In this document: piece by piece, positions 18,535 through 26,474 of the stretch
Numbering within the stretch: position 1 is the stretch's first letter
Layout of the letters: every line of letters begins with the position of its first letter
Source: Flavobacteriales bacterium
GTDB lineage: Bacteria > Bacteroidota > Bacteroidia > Flavobacteriales > Flavobacteriaceae
NCBI GenBank assembly: GCA_027067965.1
Contig: JAMOUV010000010.1
Coordinates: 186,001 to 250,000, forward strand
Reading direction: 5' to 3'
DNA length: 64,000 nucleotides
Position numbers and translations under genes: made by a program
The notes under the pieces: model-generated
Seen by the model: the letters and a program-made list of their open reading frames with translations, nothing else
Databases searched by the model: none
What the model was told of the DNA's origin: nothing

Positions 18535-19551
18535 ATGAATATCATTATCCCGATGGCCGGGTGGGGGACACGTTTGCGGCCGCATACTTTAACCGTACCG
18601 AAACCTTTGATTAAAGTGGCCGGAAAATCGGTAGTAGAGCGATTAATTGAAGAAATTAACGGCTCCTTGTCCGAACCGGTAACCAATTTGGTTTTTATCA
18701 TCAAACCGGAATTCGGCAAACAAGTGGAAGAAATGCTTTATCATTCCGCAAAAAAATTAGGTATTCCCGCACATATCGTTTATCAAAAGGAAGCCCTCGG
18801 AACCGCCCATGCCATCTTTCAAGCGGAAAAATTCCTGGACGGAAAGGTCTTTGTGGCCTATGCCGATACCCTTTTTAAAGGCAAAATTCATATAGACCGC
18901 GAATCCGACTCCATTATTTTGGTCAAAAAGGTTGATAATCCGGAACAATTCGGCGTGGTCCAACTCGACGAAAAAGGCCGGATTAAGCATTTCGTGGAAA
19001 AACCCGCTCGTTTTGTGTCCGATTTGGCCATTGTGGGTATCTATTATTTTAAGCAAGGAGAAATACTGCGAAATGAGATTAAATACCTCTTAGACAATAA
19101 TATCACGAAATCCGGAGAGTATCAATTGACCGATGCTTTATCGGCCATGCTCGAAAAAGGCCTGATATTTAAACCCGCGACCATAGACAAATGGATGGAT
19201 TTCGGAAATAAGAAAGCCGCCGTGCAGACCAATAAGGAAATTTTGGAGTGGGAATATCAACACCAAGGCAATCTCCGGGGCGAAAACATATCGCTTATGG
19301 ATACACAAATTATTCCACCTTGTTATATCGGGAATAATGTAAAAATCTCGGGCGGACAAATAGGGCCGTATGTAAGCATAGAAGACGGCACAACTATTGA
19401 AAACAGCCGTATTCAAAACAGTTTAATTGGAATGAATACCGAAATAGCAAATGCCGTCTTTACGGACAGCATGATTGGTAACTATGTGAAAATCAACATG
19501 AAAGACAGAAATCCGAGTTTGAATTTAGGCGATTATTCCAAAATAGGATAG
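18535..19551 (+). CDS. Sugar-phosphate nucleotidyltransferase with left-handed beta-helix tail
   Basis: The 338-aa protein starts with MAGWGTRLRPHTLTVPKP, the GxGTRLxP...PKP signature of NTP-sugar pyrophosphorylases. A Rossmann-like domain spans about 1-240. The C-terminus (about 260-338) shows hexapeptide repeats such as IGNNVKISGGQIGPYVSI, as in GlmU/RmlA-long types. It makes an NDP-sugar; sugar and nucleotide are not determinable here. Next in line, 5 bp away, is a TPR protein, an order I recall in Flavobacteriia together with DUF4292. Confidence 0.88.
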   Translation: MNIIIPMAGWGTRLRPHTLTVPKPLIKVAGKSVVERLIEEINGSLSEPVTNLVFIIKPEFGKQVEEMLYHSAKKLGIPAHIVYQKEALGTAHAIFQAEKFLDGKVFVAYADTLFKGKIHIDRESDSIILVKKVDNPEQFGVVQLDEKGRIKHFVEKPARFVSDLAIVGIYYFKQGEILRNEIKYLLDNNITKSGEYQLTDALSAMLEKGLIFKPATIDKWMDFGNKKAAVQTNKEILEWEYQHQGNLRGENISLMDTQIIPPCYIGNNVKISGGQIGPYVSIEDGTTIENSRIQNSLIGMNTEIANAVFTDSMIGNYVKINMKDRNPSLNLGDYSKIG

Positions 19552-19556
19552 GAATA

Positions 19557-20252
19557 ATGAAACATTTTTTTTCTTTATTATTCGCTTTATTTTTTCTCAT
19601 CGTTTCGGCCCAAAAAAACGATAAAGACGATTATGCCAAATTCAATGAATTTTATTTTAAAGGATTGCAGGAATGGATCAAAGACAATCCCGAGCAGGCA
19701 ATAAAGTATTTTAACCGTTGTTTGGAATTGAATGATACGGTGGCGGCCGTGCATTATTATTTGGCTGCGGCTTATCAAAAAACCGGTAATCCCGGACAAG
19801 CGGTTTACCATATTGAACGGGCCTTGGCAACCAATCCTCAAAACAAATGGTTCCGCAGATTAAAAAATCAATTACAATCTTCACCGGTCGAAAAAAAGGA
19901 AAAACCTCCGGTTACTCGATCCGAAAATGCCATTAAATCCGAATCGGATGTCTTGCGCGATATCAAACAGAAAAAATTTAACTTGAGCGCCGGGGAATAC
20001 TATAATTATTTGGTGAAATCGGCTGAAAAATTCCCTTTTTATGCCCGGGTTCAATATGAAACCGCCCGTGCCGCTTTGGCTTTAAACAAACCGGACGAAG
20101 CGGAAAACTATTTGATAAACGGCATGGATTTTGCCTTAACCGATAAGAATCTCCTCAAAAAGTATTATCAACTTTTAATCGAGATTTATCAAAGGAAAAA
20201 TGAAAAGGAAAAGGTCCGTAAATATCAAAATTTATTGAAGACTTTAAAATAA
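19557..20252 (+). CDS. TPR-repeat protein with signal peptide
   Basis: The 231-aa protein has an N-terminal signal peptide (about 1-18, ending VSAQ). At least two tetratricopeptide repeats (about 36-110) show the W-LG-Y-A-P pattern, for example AIKYFNRCLELNDTVAAVHY. Further helical repeats lie in the C-terminal half. It is probably a periplasmic scaffold. It starts 5 bp after the nucleotidyltransferase stop and is almost certainly co-transcribed with it. Confidence 0.82.
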   Translation: MKHFFSLLFALFFLIVSAQKNDKDDYAKFNEFYFKGLQEWIKDNPEQAIKYFNRCLELNDTVAAVHYYLAAAYQKTGNPGQAVYHIERALATNPQNKWFRRLKNQLQSSPVEKKEKPPVTRSENAIKSESDVLRDIKQKKFNLSAGEYYNYLVKSAEKFPFYARVQYETARAALALNKPDEAENYLINGMDFALTDKNLLKKYYQLLIEIYQRKNEKEKVRKYQNLLKTLK

Positions 20253-20325
20253 TGTTTTTTTGGTTTTACGGATAAAAAATAGGCATTTCAAAAGCGATTG
20301 AGCGTATCAACGACAAGATTTTTTT

Positions 20326-21090
20326 ATGATAAACGGATACTTAAACAAGATTTTGGTTATTATATTTTTGGCAAGTTTATTGCAGGGATGTGGTGTATTT
20401 AAAAAACGGCCCGTGAAAAACGAATCTACCGGAGTTTTTGAAAACTTTTTGGATAATTTGCCTTCTTCATCGTTCCGGGCGAATTATTTAAACCAAAAAT
20501 GGGCTGTGGATTATCGTTCACCTCAATATTCCGTTTCCTTTCAGGTTCGAATGTCATTAATAAAAGACAGTGTGATCTATTTTTCGGTTTCCAAATTCGG
20601 ATTTCCCGTAGCCAAGGCATTGATCACGCCCGAAGAAGCCGCTTATTACGAAAGCATTGGAAAAACATATTACCGGGGCGAATTAAAGGATATTAGCAAA
20701 ATGATTGGTATGGATTTGAATTTCAACCAATTACAAGCATTAATCACCGGTGATTCGCCCGTGGACATAACACGGGACTGGAAATTTGAACTTACCGGAA
20801 ACGAATCACGGCCTTTCAAACTGATTCCGCCTGCCTATTCGGTAGTAAAACAATTGTATTTTACGCCTTTTTTCAAAGTTTATTCCGGAAAATTCGAGCA
20901 TGACAAGCAACAGGCAAGCATTCTTTATGAAAAATACACTTCGGGTCCCGAAAAACTTCCCGAAAGTATCCGTATAGATTCACCGCAAATAAATGTGGAT
21001 ATAAAAGTTAAGAAGTCGGATACGCAAAAAAAGCCCGAAATCAGGTTTCAAATCCCGAAAAATTATCGTCGAATCGAATTAAAAAAATAA
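20326..21090 (+). CDS. DUF4292 lipoprotein
   Basis: The 254-aa protein has a lipoprotein signal (LASLLQGC, Cys22). The body matches the DUF4292 pattern (FRANYLNQKW, then VSFQVRMSLIKDSVIYFSV), a LolB/LolA-like beta half-barrel common in Bacteroidota. A role in lipoprotein or lipid handling is plausible by fold but unproven. In relatives it usually precedes an M23 murein-hydrolase activator; here that gene is absent and the ThrRS editing-domain gene follows. Confidence 0.8.
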   Translation: MINGYLNKILVIIFLASLLQGCGVFKKRPVKNESTGVFENFLDNLPSSSFRANYLNQKWAVDYRSPQYSVSFQVRMSLIKDSVIYFSVSKFGFPVAKALITPEEAAYYESIGKTYYRGELKDISKMIGMDLNFNQLQALITGDSPVDITRDWKFELTGNESRPFKLIPPAYSVVKQLYFTPFFKVYSGKFEHDKQQASILYEKYTSGPEKLPESIRIDSPQINVDIKVKKSDTQKKPEIRFQIPKNYRRIELKK

Positions 21091-21138
21091 TCATCTGCAA
21101 CTTGTATCGGCGAGGCAACTTCTTCGGCCGATAATCCG

Positions 21139-21146
21139 TATATTTG
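21139..21146 (+). promoter_or_regulatory. -7 promoter element (TATATTTG) before the editing-domain gene
   Basis: Exact TAnnTTTG box 16 bp upstream of the ATG at 21163. It suggests the editing-domain/ftsE pair has its own promoter. Confidence 0.5.
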
Positions 21147-21162
21147 TGAAAAACACGGAAGG

Positions 21163-21573
21163 ATGAAAGTATTGATGATATATGCCCGTGAGTTTTCTTA
21201 TGAGCCGCGCATAAAGACTTTAACGGATTTTCCCGATATAACGGAAGGAAAAACATTCCGTGACGTGCAAGTGGTTTGTATTCAAGTGGAGGCCGAAGAC
21301 GAAGAAAAACTCAAGAGCAAAGAAACCAAACTGGTCAAACTTATCAAATGGGCGGCAAAGAAAAACGATACCCGTAAAATTTTACTGCACTCTTTCGCGC
21401 ATTTATCCGAAAGCAAAGCCCCGCCGGAAATATCAAAATTTATTTTCGATAAAACCGAAGAACGCTTAAAAAATTCCGGCTACGAAGTGGAACAAACCCC
21501 TTACGGTTATTTTTTGGATTTGAAATTGGACGCGCCGGGAAAAAGCAGCGCCAGAATATTTAAAAATCTTTAA
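21163..21573 (+). CDS. Stand-alone archaeal-type threonyl-tRNA synthetase editing domain protein
   Basis: The 136-aa protein resembles the N-terminal editing domain of archaeal ThrRS (tRNA-Thr_ED, a D-aminoacyl-tRNA deacylase fold) over its whole length. Matches are the opening MKVLMIYAREFSYE, the core LLHSFAHLSESKAPP (archaeal FAHLS), and PYGYFLDLKLDAPGK near the end (archaeal PFGYYKAFK). In archaea the domain removes Ser from tRNA-Thr. The residue aligned to the archaeal GYYK lysine is Leu here (GYFL), so editing may be altered or lost. It is followed 3 bp later by ftsE, implying translational coupling. Family assignment is from remembered sequences, not a search. Confidence 0.75.
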   Translation: MKVLMIYAREFSYEPRIKTLTDFPDITEGKTFRDVQVVCIQVEAEDEEKLKSKETKLVKLIKWAAKKNDTRKILLHSFAHLSESKAPPEISKFIFDKTEERLKNSGYEVEQTPYGYFLDLKLDAPGKSSARIFKNL

Positions 21574-21576
21574 ATC

Positions 21577-22266
21577 ATGATGATTAATCGTCCCATAGTA
21601 AAATTGGTTAATGCTACCATTCAACAACGCGGTTTTCCCGTATTAAAAAATGTAAATCTCGAAGTACAAAAAGGCGAAATGGTGTATTTAATCGGAAAAA
21701 CCGGTTCGGGAAAAACCAGTTTGCTTAAAACGCTTTACGGTGAAATTCCATTAATGGATGGCGAAGCGTTTGTCGTTGATTTTCAACTACATCATTTAAA
21801 ACGCAAACAAATTCCAGAATTGAGAAAACAATTGGGAATTATTTTTCAGGACTTCCGCTTGTTGTTGGACAGAAGTGTGTATGATAACTTGGATTTCGTA
21901 TTGCGTGCAACGGGTTGGGACGATAAAATCAAACGAAAAAAACGAATCGAAGAAGTTTTGGAAAAAACCGGCACACTTCCCTTGATTTACAAGCCCGCCC
22001 ATGCTTTATCGGGCGGTGAACAACAGAAAGTGGCTATTGCAAGAGCACTGTTGAACAATCCGAAATTAATCCTGGCCGACGAGCCCACCGGAAATTTGGA
22101 CCCGGACACACGCATGGAAATTATGGATTTATTTATGGAAATTAACCGGTGGAATAATACGATTTTAATGGCCACGCACGACTATTCGGCCATATTGAAA
22201 TACCCGGGCATCACGTACATGTGTCAGGACGGCAAACTCTTTGAAGTGGAGCCCGAAACCAAATAA
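21577..22266 (+). CDS. ftsE: FtsE-like ABC ATPase
   Basis: The 229-aa ATPase has Walker A GKTGSGKTS, a Q-loop in IIFQDFRLL, the signature LSGGEQQKVAIARAL, Walker B LILADEPTGNLD and the ATHDY switch. The FQDFRLL motif and overall length are characteristic of FtsE, which with FtsX regulates cell-wall hydrolases at division. No ftsX neighbour is present, so FtsX would have to be elsewhere. It starts directly after the editing-domain gene. Confidence 0.85.
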   Translation: MMINRPIVKLVNATIQQRGFPVLKNVNLEVQKGEMVYLIGKTGSGKTSLLKTLYGEIPLMDGEAFVVDFQLHHLKRKQIPELRKQLGIIFQDFRLLLDRSVYDNLDFVLRATGWDDKIKRKKRIEEVLEKTGTLPLIYKPAHALSGGEQQKVAIARALLNNPKLILADEPTGNLDPDTRMEIMDLFMEINRWNNTILMATHDYSAILKYPGITYMCQDGKLFEVEPETK

Positions 22267-22289
22267 GTTTTTTATTAAAATCATACAAT

Positions 22290-23201
22290 ATGTCATTGAA
22301 TTTATCGGTGGTTATTCCTTATCACGGCCGGTTAAAATGGCTGCAAGATGCCTTGAACTCCGTATTAAATCAAGAGAAATTGCCCGCCGAACTGATTATT
22401 GTCGATGACTTTTCTTCCGAAAATCCGCTATCGGAAATCGAAAAAATAAAAAAACAAACCGATGTTCCCGTCACTTACTTAAGATTCGATGCCCATAAAG
22501 GAGTTTCGTATGCCAGAAATGCGGGAATCCGTCTCGCTAAGGCGGATTATATTGCCTTTTTGGATGCCGATGATTGTTGGTCCTCAGGGCATTTGAAAGA
22601 TTTTTCCACGGCTTTAAAACAAATCCCGGAAATAAAATTTTATTCCGCCGCTTATCGTGGTTTTTCCGGACAATGTCCTAAAGAATTAAGCCGGTTCGTA
22701 CCCGAATTCCAAATAATCGATTATTTTAAGTTGGCTTTGAAGAATTCTTTTCTTGTCAATTCCTCTTCGGTGATTTTATCGAAAGATCTCATCGAAAAAA
22801 TCGGGCTTTTTGATACGGCATTAAATGTGATGGAGGATATGGATTATTGGATAAGGGCCGGAAAAATGGCGCCGGTAGTGTTGAATAAAAATCCCCGTGT
22901 GTTTATTCGACATTCAAACCGGACAAGTTTGAGTAAAAGACTGGAATTTTATGCAAGTGAAGATTTGAAAAAATGGTTTGAAAAAACTTTACAAACCGTT
23001 GAAAATGAAGAAATAAAGAAATTCATCCATTTGAATCTTTACGGCACGATTATGCGGTTTAAAAAACAAGGAGAAGCCCCGCCCGCATGGTTAAACGATT
23101 TATTAAATGAAAAATACCTTTCCGTTTTTCAAAAACTCATGCTTCGACAGCCACCTTTTTTTACGGAAGTGTTAGCAAGGATATTAAATAAAAAAAGATG
23201 A
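22290..23201 (+). CDS. Family 2 glycosyltransferase
   Basis: The 303-aa GT-A enzyme has LSVVIPYHGR at the start, IVDDFS (about 35-40), YARNAGIRLA, and a DADD metal site (FLDADDCW, about 92-99). The C-terminal part carries EDMDYW, typical of GT2 enzymes making surface glycans. Acceptor and donor are unknown. Its TGA stop is embedded in a hairpin (23195-23218). It lies 23 bp after ftsE and is probably in the same transcript. Confidence 0.88.
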   Translation: MSLNLSVVIPYHGRLKWLQDALNSVLNQEKLPAELIIVDDFSSENPLSEIEKIKKQTDVPVTYLRFDAHKGVSYARNAGIRLAKADYIAFLDADDCWSSGHLKDFSTALKQIPEIKFYSAAYRGFSGQCPKELSRFVPEFQIIDYFKLALKNSFLVNSSSVILSKDLIEKIGLFDTALNVMEDMDYWIRAGKMAPVVLNKNPRVFIRHSNRTSLSKRLEFYASEDLKKWFEKTLQTVENEEIKKFIHLNLYGTIMRFKKQGEAPPAWLNDLLNEKYLSVFQKLMLRQPPFFTEVLARILNKKR

Positions 23202-23218
23202 CCCCGGAAGGTCATCTT
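23195..23218. terminator. Hairpin across the glycosyltransferase stop codon
   Basis: The 9-bp stem AAGATGACC/GGTCATCTT has a 6-nt loop, and the gene's TGA lies inside the left arm. Its T-run is on the minus strand, so it would terminate leftward transcription, although no minus gene is nearby. On the plus strand it may act as a weak stop or 3' stabiliser. Confidence 0.5.
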
Positions 23219-23297
23219 AAGTAAATTTATATGCTACGTTTTATTGTTTGGTGTGATGGTTTCAGTCTAATTTAGTATTTTTACCTAAAATCGAATA

Positions 23298-26200
23298 ATG
23301 AGCTTTCATGTAGTTTCCGCTTCTGCAGGTGCAGGAAAAACATATAAATTGACATTGGAAGTTCTTTCGTCCGTTTTGTCGCCGGAAGATCAGCGGCCCT
23401 TGCGTAGAATACTGGCCGTAACATTTACCAATAAGGCAGCCAATGAAATGAAGATTAGATTATTGGAAATGCTAAAAATGGTTGCGCGAGGAGAATCAGA
23501 AGATTTAATGGACGAATTAAGTGAAAAATTAGGTTTATCTACCGGTCAACTGCAGAAAATCGCAGCTCGGAGAATCGATGAAATTCTCTTCAATTTTGAC
23601 GATCTCTCCTATTCTACAATCGATTCCTTTACCTTTCGTTTGATCAGACATTTTGCACGAGAACTCGGGTTAACTCCGGGTGTAAATGTTGAAATTAATG
23701 AAGAAGAAGCAGTGGATCTAATCGTGGAACATTATTTACGAAATCTTTCTCAAGAAGATAAATCCTTGCCCGAATTGAAATTTTTAAGTTCAAGAAAAAT
23801 CGAAGACGATAAGAATTGGGATGTATTTGAAGATTTAGCCGGGCTGAAAAGGTATATTTTACCGGATAAATATATCGAACAAATTCAAACCATTAAAAAA
23901 TTCGACACCCAAGAAATTAATGAACAAAAACACCGGATTTTCGTCCGGATTCGAAGTTTGGAAAATGAAATTAAAAAAAATGCAAGTAAATTATTGGAAA
24001 TACTTTCTGGGGAGGAAATAAAAACCAAAATTTCGAATTTTAATCATATCAACGGGCTTTTGAATTACCTAAAGGAAAATTACGTTCCTCTCAAGGAAAA
24101 TAAAACATTTCCCAAGTGGTTCAATAATGAGCAAATAGATGATAATTTATTGAAGAAAAATCAGTTTTGGACCCAAGAAGAGCGCACCCTGATTTCAGCA
24201 TACTTAAGACCGTTATATCGGGATGTCGGTTTATTAAAAAAACTTTATACTTTTCGACAGGCTATAACGCCTTTAAGTTTGATACATGTAATTGTGGAAG
24301 CCATTGAAAATTATAAGAACGAAAATGACCAAATTTTTATTTCCGATTTCAATAAAATCATTCATCGCGTATTAAAAGATAATCCGGTTCCCTTTATTTA
24401 TTATCGAACCGGAGAAAAATATTTCCATTATTTTATCGATGAGTTTCAGGATACTTCCGTTCTCCAATGGAAAAATATTTTACCGCTTATTGATGAAGCC
24501 CTATCAAAAGAGTACCAAAATAACCGTTCCGGCAATGCCTATGTATTCGGCGATGCGAAACAAGCCATATACCGTTTTAGGGGAAGCGAACCCGAACAAT
24601 TTATTAAATTGAGTTCTCCGAAAATTTCTTCTAAAGATTACCATCCCTTTCCGTCAGCCCGAAAGCACATCATCCGTTTGGATGCCAATTGGCGAAGTGC
24701 GAAAGATATTGTAAAATTTAATAATGTTTTTTTTGAAGAAATAACGCGGCATTTCGGGGTAAATTCCGAATTATACAATTTTGTGTATCAAAAAGAAAAT
24801 GTGCATCAGAAAATGAAGAAACATTTTCCGGGATATGTCGAAATGAAATTAAATAAAATAAACGATGATGAAGAATATCTAAATCAAATTGTAGATACGG
24901 TTCGGCGTGTTAGAAATTTGAACTATGATTCGGGGGATATAGCCATTTTGTATAATCGAAATGAAGAAGGAGCAAAAATCGCTAAAATATTGATAGAAAA
25001 CGGCTTTCATATCATAAGTGATAATAGTTTGCAGTTAAAAAATTCCAGAAAACTCAATTTGTTAATCAACTTTTATCGCTATTTTGATACGGAAAATCCG
25101 GAAGATTTGCTATATGCGTTGCTTGATCTGCAAGCCGTAAAGGGTACTGCGTTTGAGACTGGTTTTTATGATAAATTAAAAGAAAGACCATTTCATGAAG
25201 TGATAAAAATTTTAAGCGGCAAAACCGAACTTCCCTCATGGGATCATTTGGGCGCTTATGAATTCTTTTCTTCTCTGATTTTCGCATTGGATTTAAACGA
25301 TGAAAATGAAGCGGCTTATGTAAAAACTTTTTTAACTAAGCTTAATCGTTTTGAAAACAATCGGTTGACACCTTCGGATTTTTTTGAATATTGGGATAAA
25401 GTACTCAGCAGTATTCCCGTGGAAAACGAATCCCATCAGGGGGCTATCCGTTTAATGACCGTGCATAAAGCGAAAGGATTGGAATTTCCGGTGGTGATTT
25501 ATGCTTATGCCAATCAAAAAACCGAGCCGAGATACGATTCCTTGATATGGCTTCCTACCGGTGATTCTATTGAAATTCCTTTCCTCCCCGTTCGTTATAC
25601 CGATTTGGAACATATCTTTCTATTATCGAGCGAGTATGCCGAGGAATTATTTGCCTTCCGGGAGGCCCATTTGTTTGATTTGATTAATAAAATATATGTG
25701 GCTTTTACCAGGCCCGTAGAAAAATTATATATATTGGCCAATAATAAAACGGGACAAACCCATCATATTTTCAGGAATATAGCCGGCTCTCTTACGGCAC
25801 GCTTGCTCGAAGCGGATTTCAATGAAACCCAAGGAATCCTTAAGTTCGGCGAAGAAAAACCGGCTTTAATGACCGGTAAAAAGAGCGAGAAACAGTATGT
25901 TTCAAGCGGATTTTATGCCAAACCTCCTTCCTTCGAAAGTCCGGTTATTAAAATCAATACCCGCAGAGTGGAATTATGGAGTGAGCAAAAGCGTAAACCG
26001 GTGGAAACCGGCTTGTTAATTCATCATTATCTTTCTCAAGTGGAATGCAAGGAAGACTGGAAACGCATCGAAAAAAAAATACGAACTTCACACCCTGCCG
26101 GTTTGGCCGGTCTTATTATCGAACGCATAGAAAACATTCTTCAAATGGCCGAAGCGTCATTTATATTCGATTGCCGAAACCGCATATTAACTGAACGCAG

Positions 26201-26414
26201 CATTCTTCATAAGCAAACTTATCGCCCCGACCGGCTTGTAATCGATGATGAAAATAACGTTTCCGTTATTGATTTTAAAACGGGAAAACGGGAAAATAGC
26301 CATGTTCGTCAAATCCAAAATTATGCGAAATTACTCGCTGATGCGGGATTTAAAAACATAAAAAAATATTTGATATATATCAACGAAAAAGTGGAAATTG
26401 TTCAGGTTCCTTAA
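23298..26414 (+). CDS. AddA-like UvrD/RecB helicase-nuclease
   Basis: The 1038-aa protein has Walker A ASAGAGKT (about 8-15), UvrD motif II FIDEFQDTS (about 380), later motifs (LDANWRS; TVHKAKGLEFPVV near 725), and a C-terminal RecB-type nuclease with VIDFKTGK (about 990). This matches AddA of AddAB, which processes double-strand breaks for recombination. The usual Bacteroidota partner, a PD-(D/E)XK AddB-like gene, is not adjacent on either side. Its codon and base composition are like its neighbours. Confidence 0.88.
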   Translation: MSFHVVSASAGAGKTYKLTLEVLSSVLSPEDQRPLRRILAVTFTNKAANEMKIRLLEMLKMVARGESEDLMDELSEKLGLSTGQLQKIAARRIDEILFNFDDLSYSTIDSFTFRLIRHFARELGLTPGVNVEINEEEAVDLIVEHYLRNLSQEDKSLPELKFLSSRKIEDDKNWDVFEDLAGLKRYILPDKYIEQIQTIKKFDTQEINEQKHRIFVRIRSLENEIKKNASKLLEILSGEEIKTKISNFNHINGLLNYLKENYVPLKENKTFPKWFNNEQIDDNLLKKNQFWTQEERTLISAYLRPLYRDVGLLKKLYTFRQAITPLSLIHVIVEAIENYKNENDQIFISDFNKIIHRVLKDNPVPFIYYRTGEKYFHYFIDEFQDTSVLQWKNILPLIDEALSKEYQNNRSGNAYVFGDAKQAIYRFRGSEPEQFIKLSSPKISSKDYHPFPSARKHIIRLDANWRSAKDIVKFNNVFFEEITRHFGVNSELYNFVYQKENVHQKMKKHFPGYVEMKLNKINDDEEYLNQIVDTVRRVRNLNYDSGDIAILYNRNEEGAKIAKILIENGFHIISDNSLQLKNSRKLNLLINFYRYFDTENPEDLLYALLDLQAVKGTAFETGFYDKLKERPFHEVIKILSGKTELPSWDHLGAYEFFSSLIFALDLNDENEAAYVKTFLTKLNRFENNRLTPSDFFEYWDKVLSSIPVENESHQGAIRLMTVHKAKGLEFPVVIYAYANQKTEPRYDSLIWLPTGDSIEIPFLPVRYTDLEHIFLLSSEYAEELFAFREAHLFDLINKIYVAFTRPVEKLYILANNKTGQTHHIFRNIAGSLTARLLEADFNETQGILKFGEEKPALMTGKKSEKQYVSSGFYAKPPSFESPVIKINTRRVELWSEQKRKPVETGLLIHHYLSQVECKEDWKRIEKKIRTSHPAGLAGLIIERIENILQMAEASFIFDCRNRILTERSILHKQTYRPDRLVIDDENNVSVIDFKTGKRENSHVRQIQNYAKLLADAGFKNIKKYLIYINEKVEIVQVP

Positions 26415-26462
26415 TTTAATCAATTAACCGCCAAATTCTACGGAAAATATGTAACTTTCATT

Positions 26463-26470
26463 TAAATTTG
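26463..26470 (+). promoter_or_regulatory. -7 promoter element (TAAATTTG) of the M1 peptidase gene
   Basis: Exact TAnnTTTG box with the ATG only 4 bp further on. If used, transcription would start at or near the ATG, giving a leaderless message. Confidence 0.4.
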
Positions 26471-26474
26471 AGCC

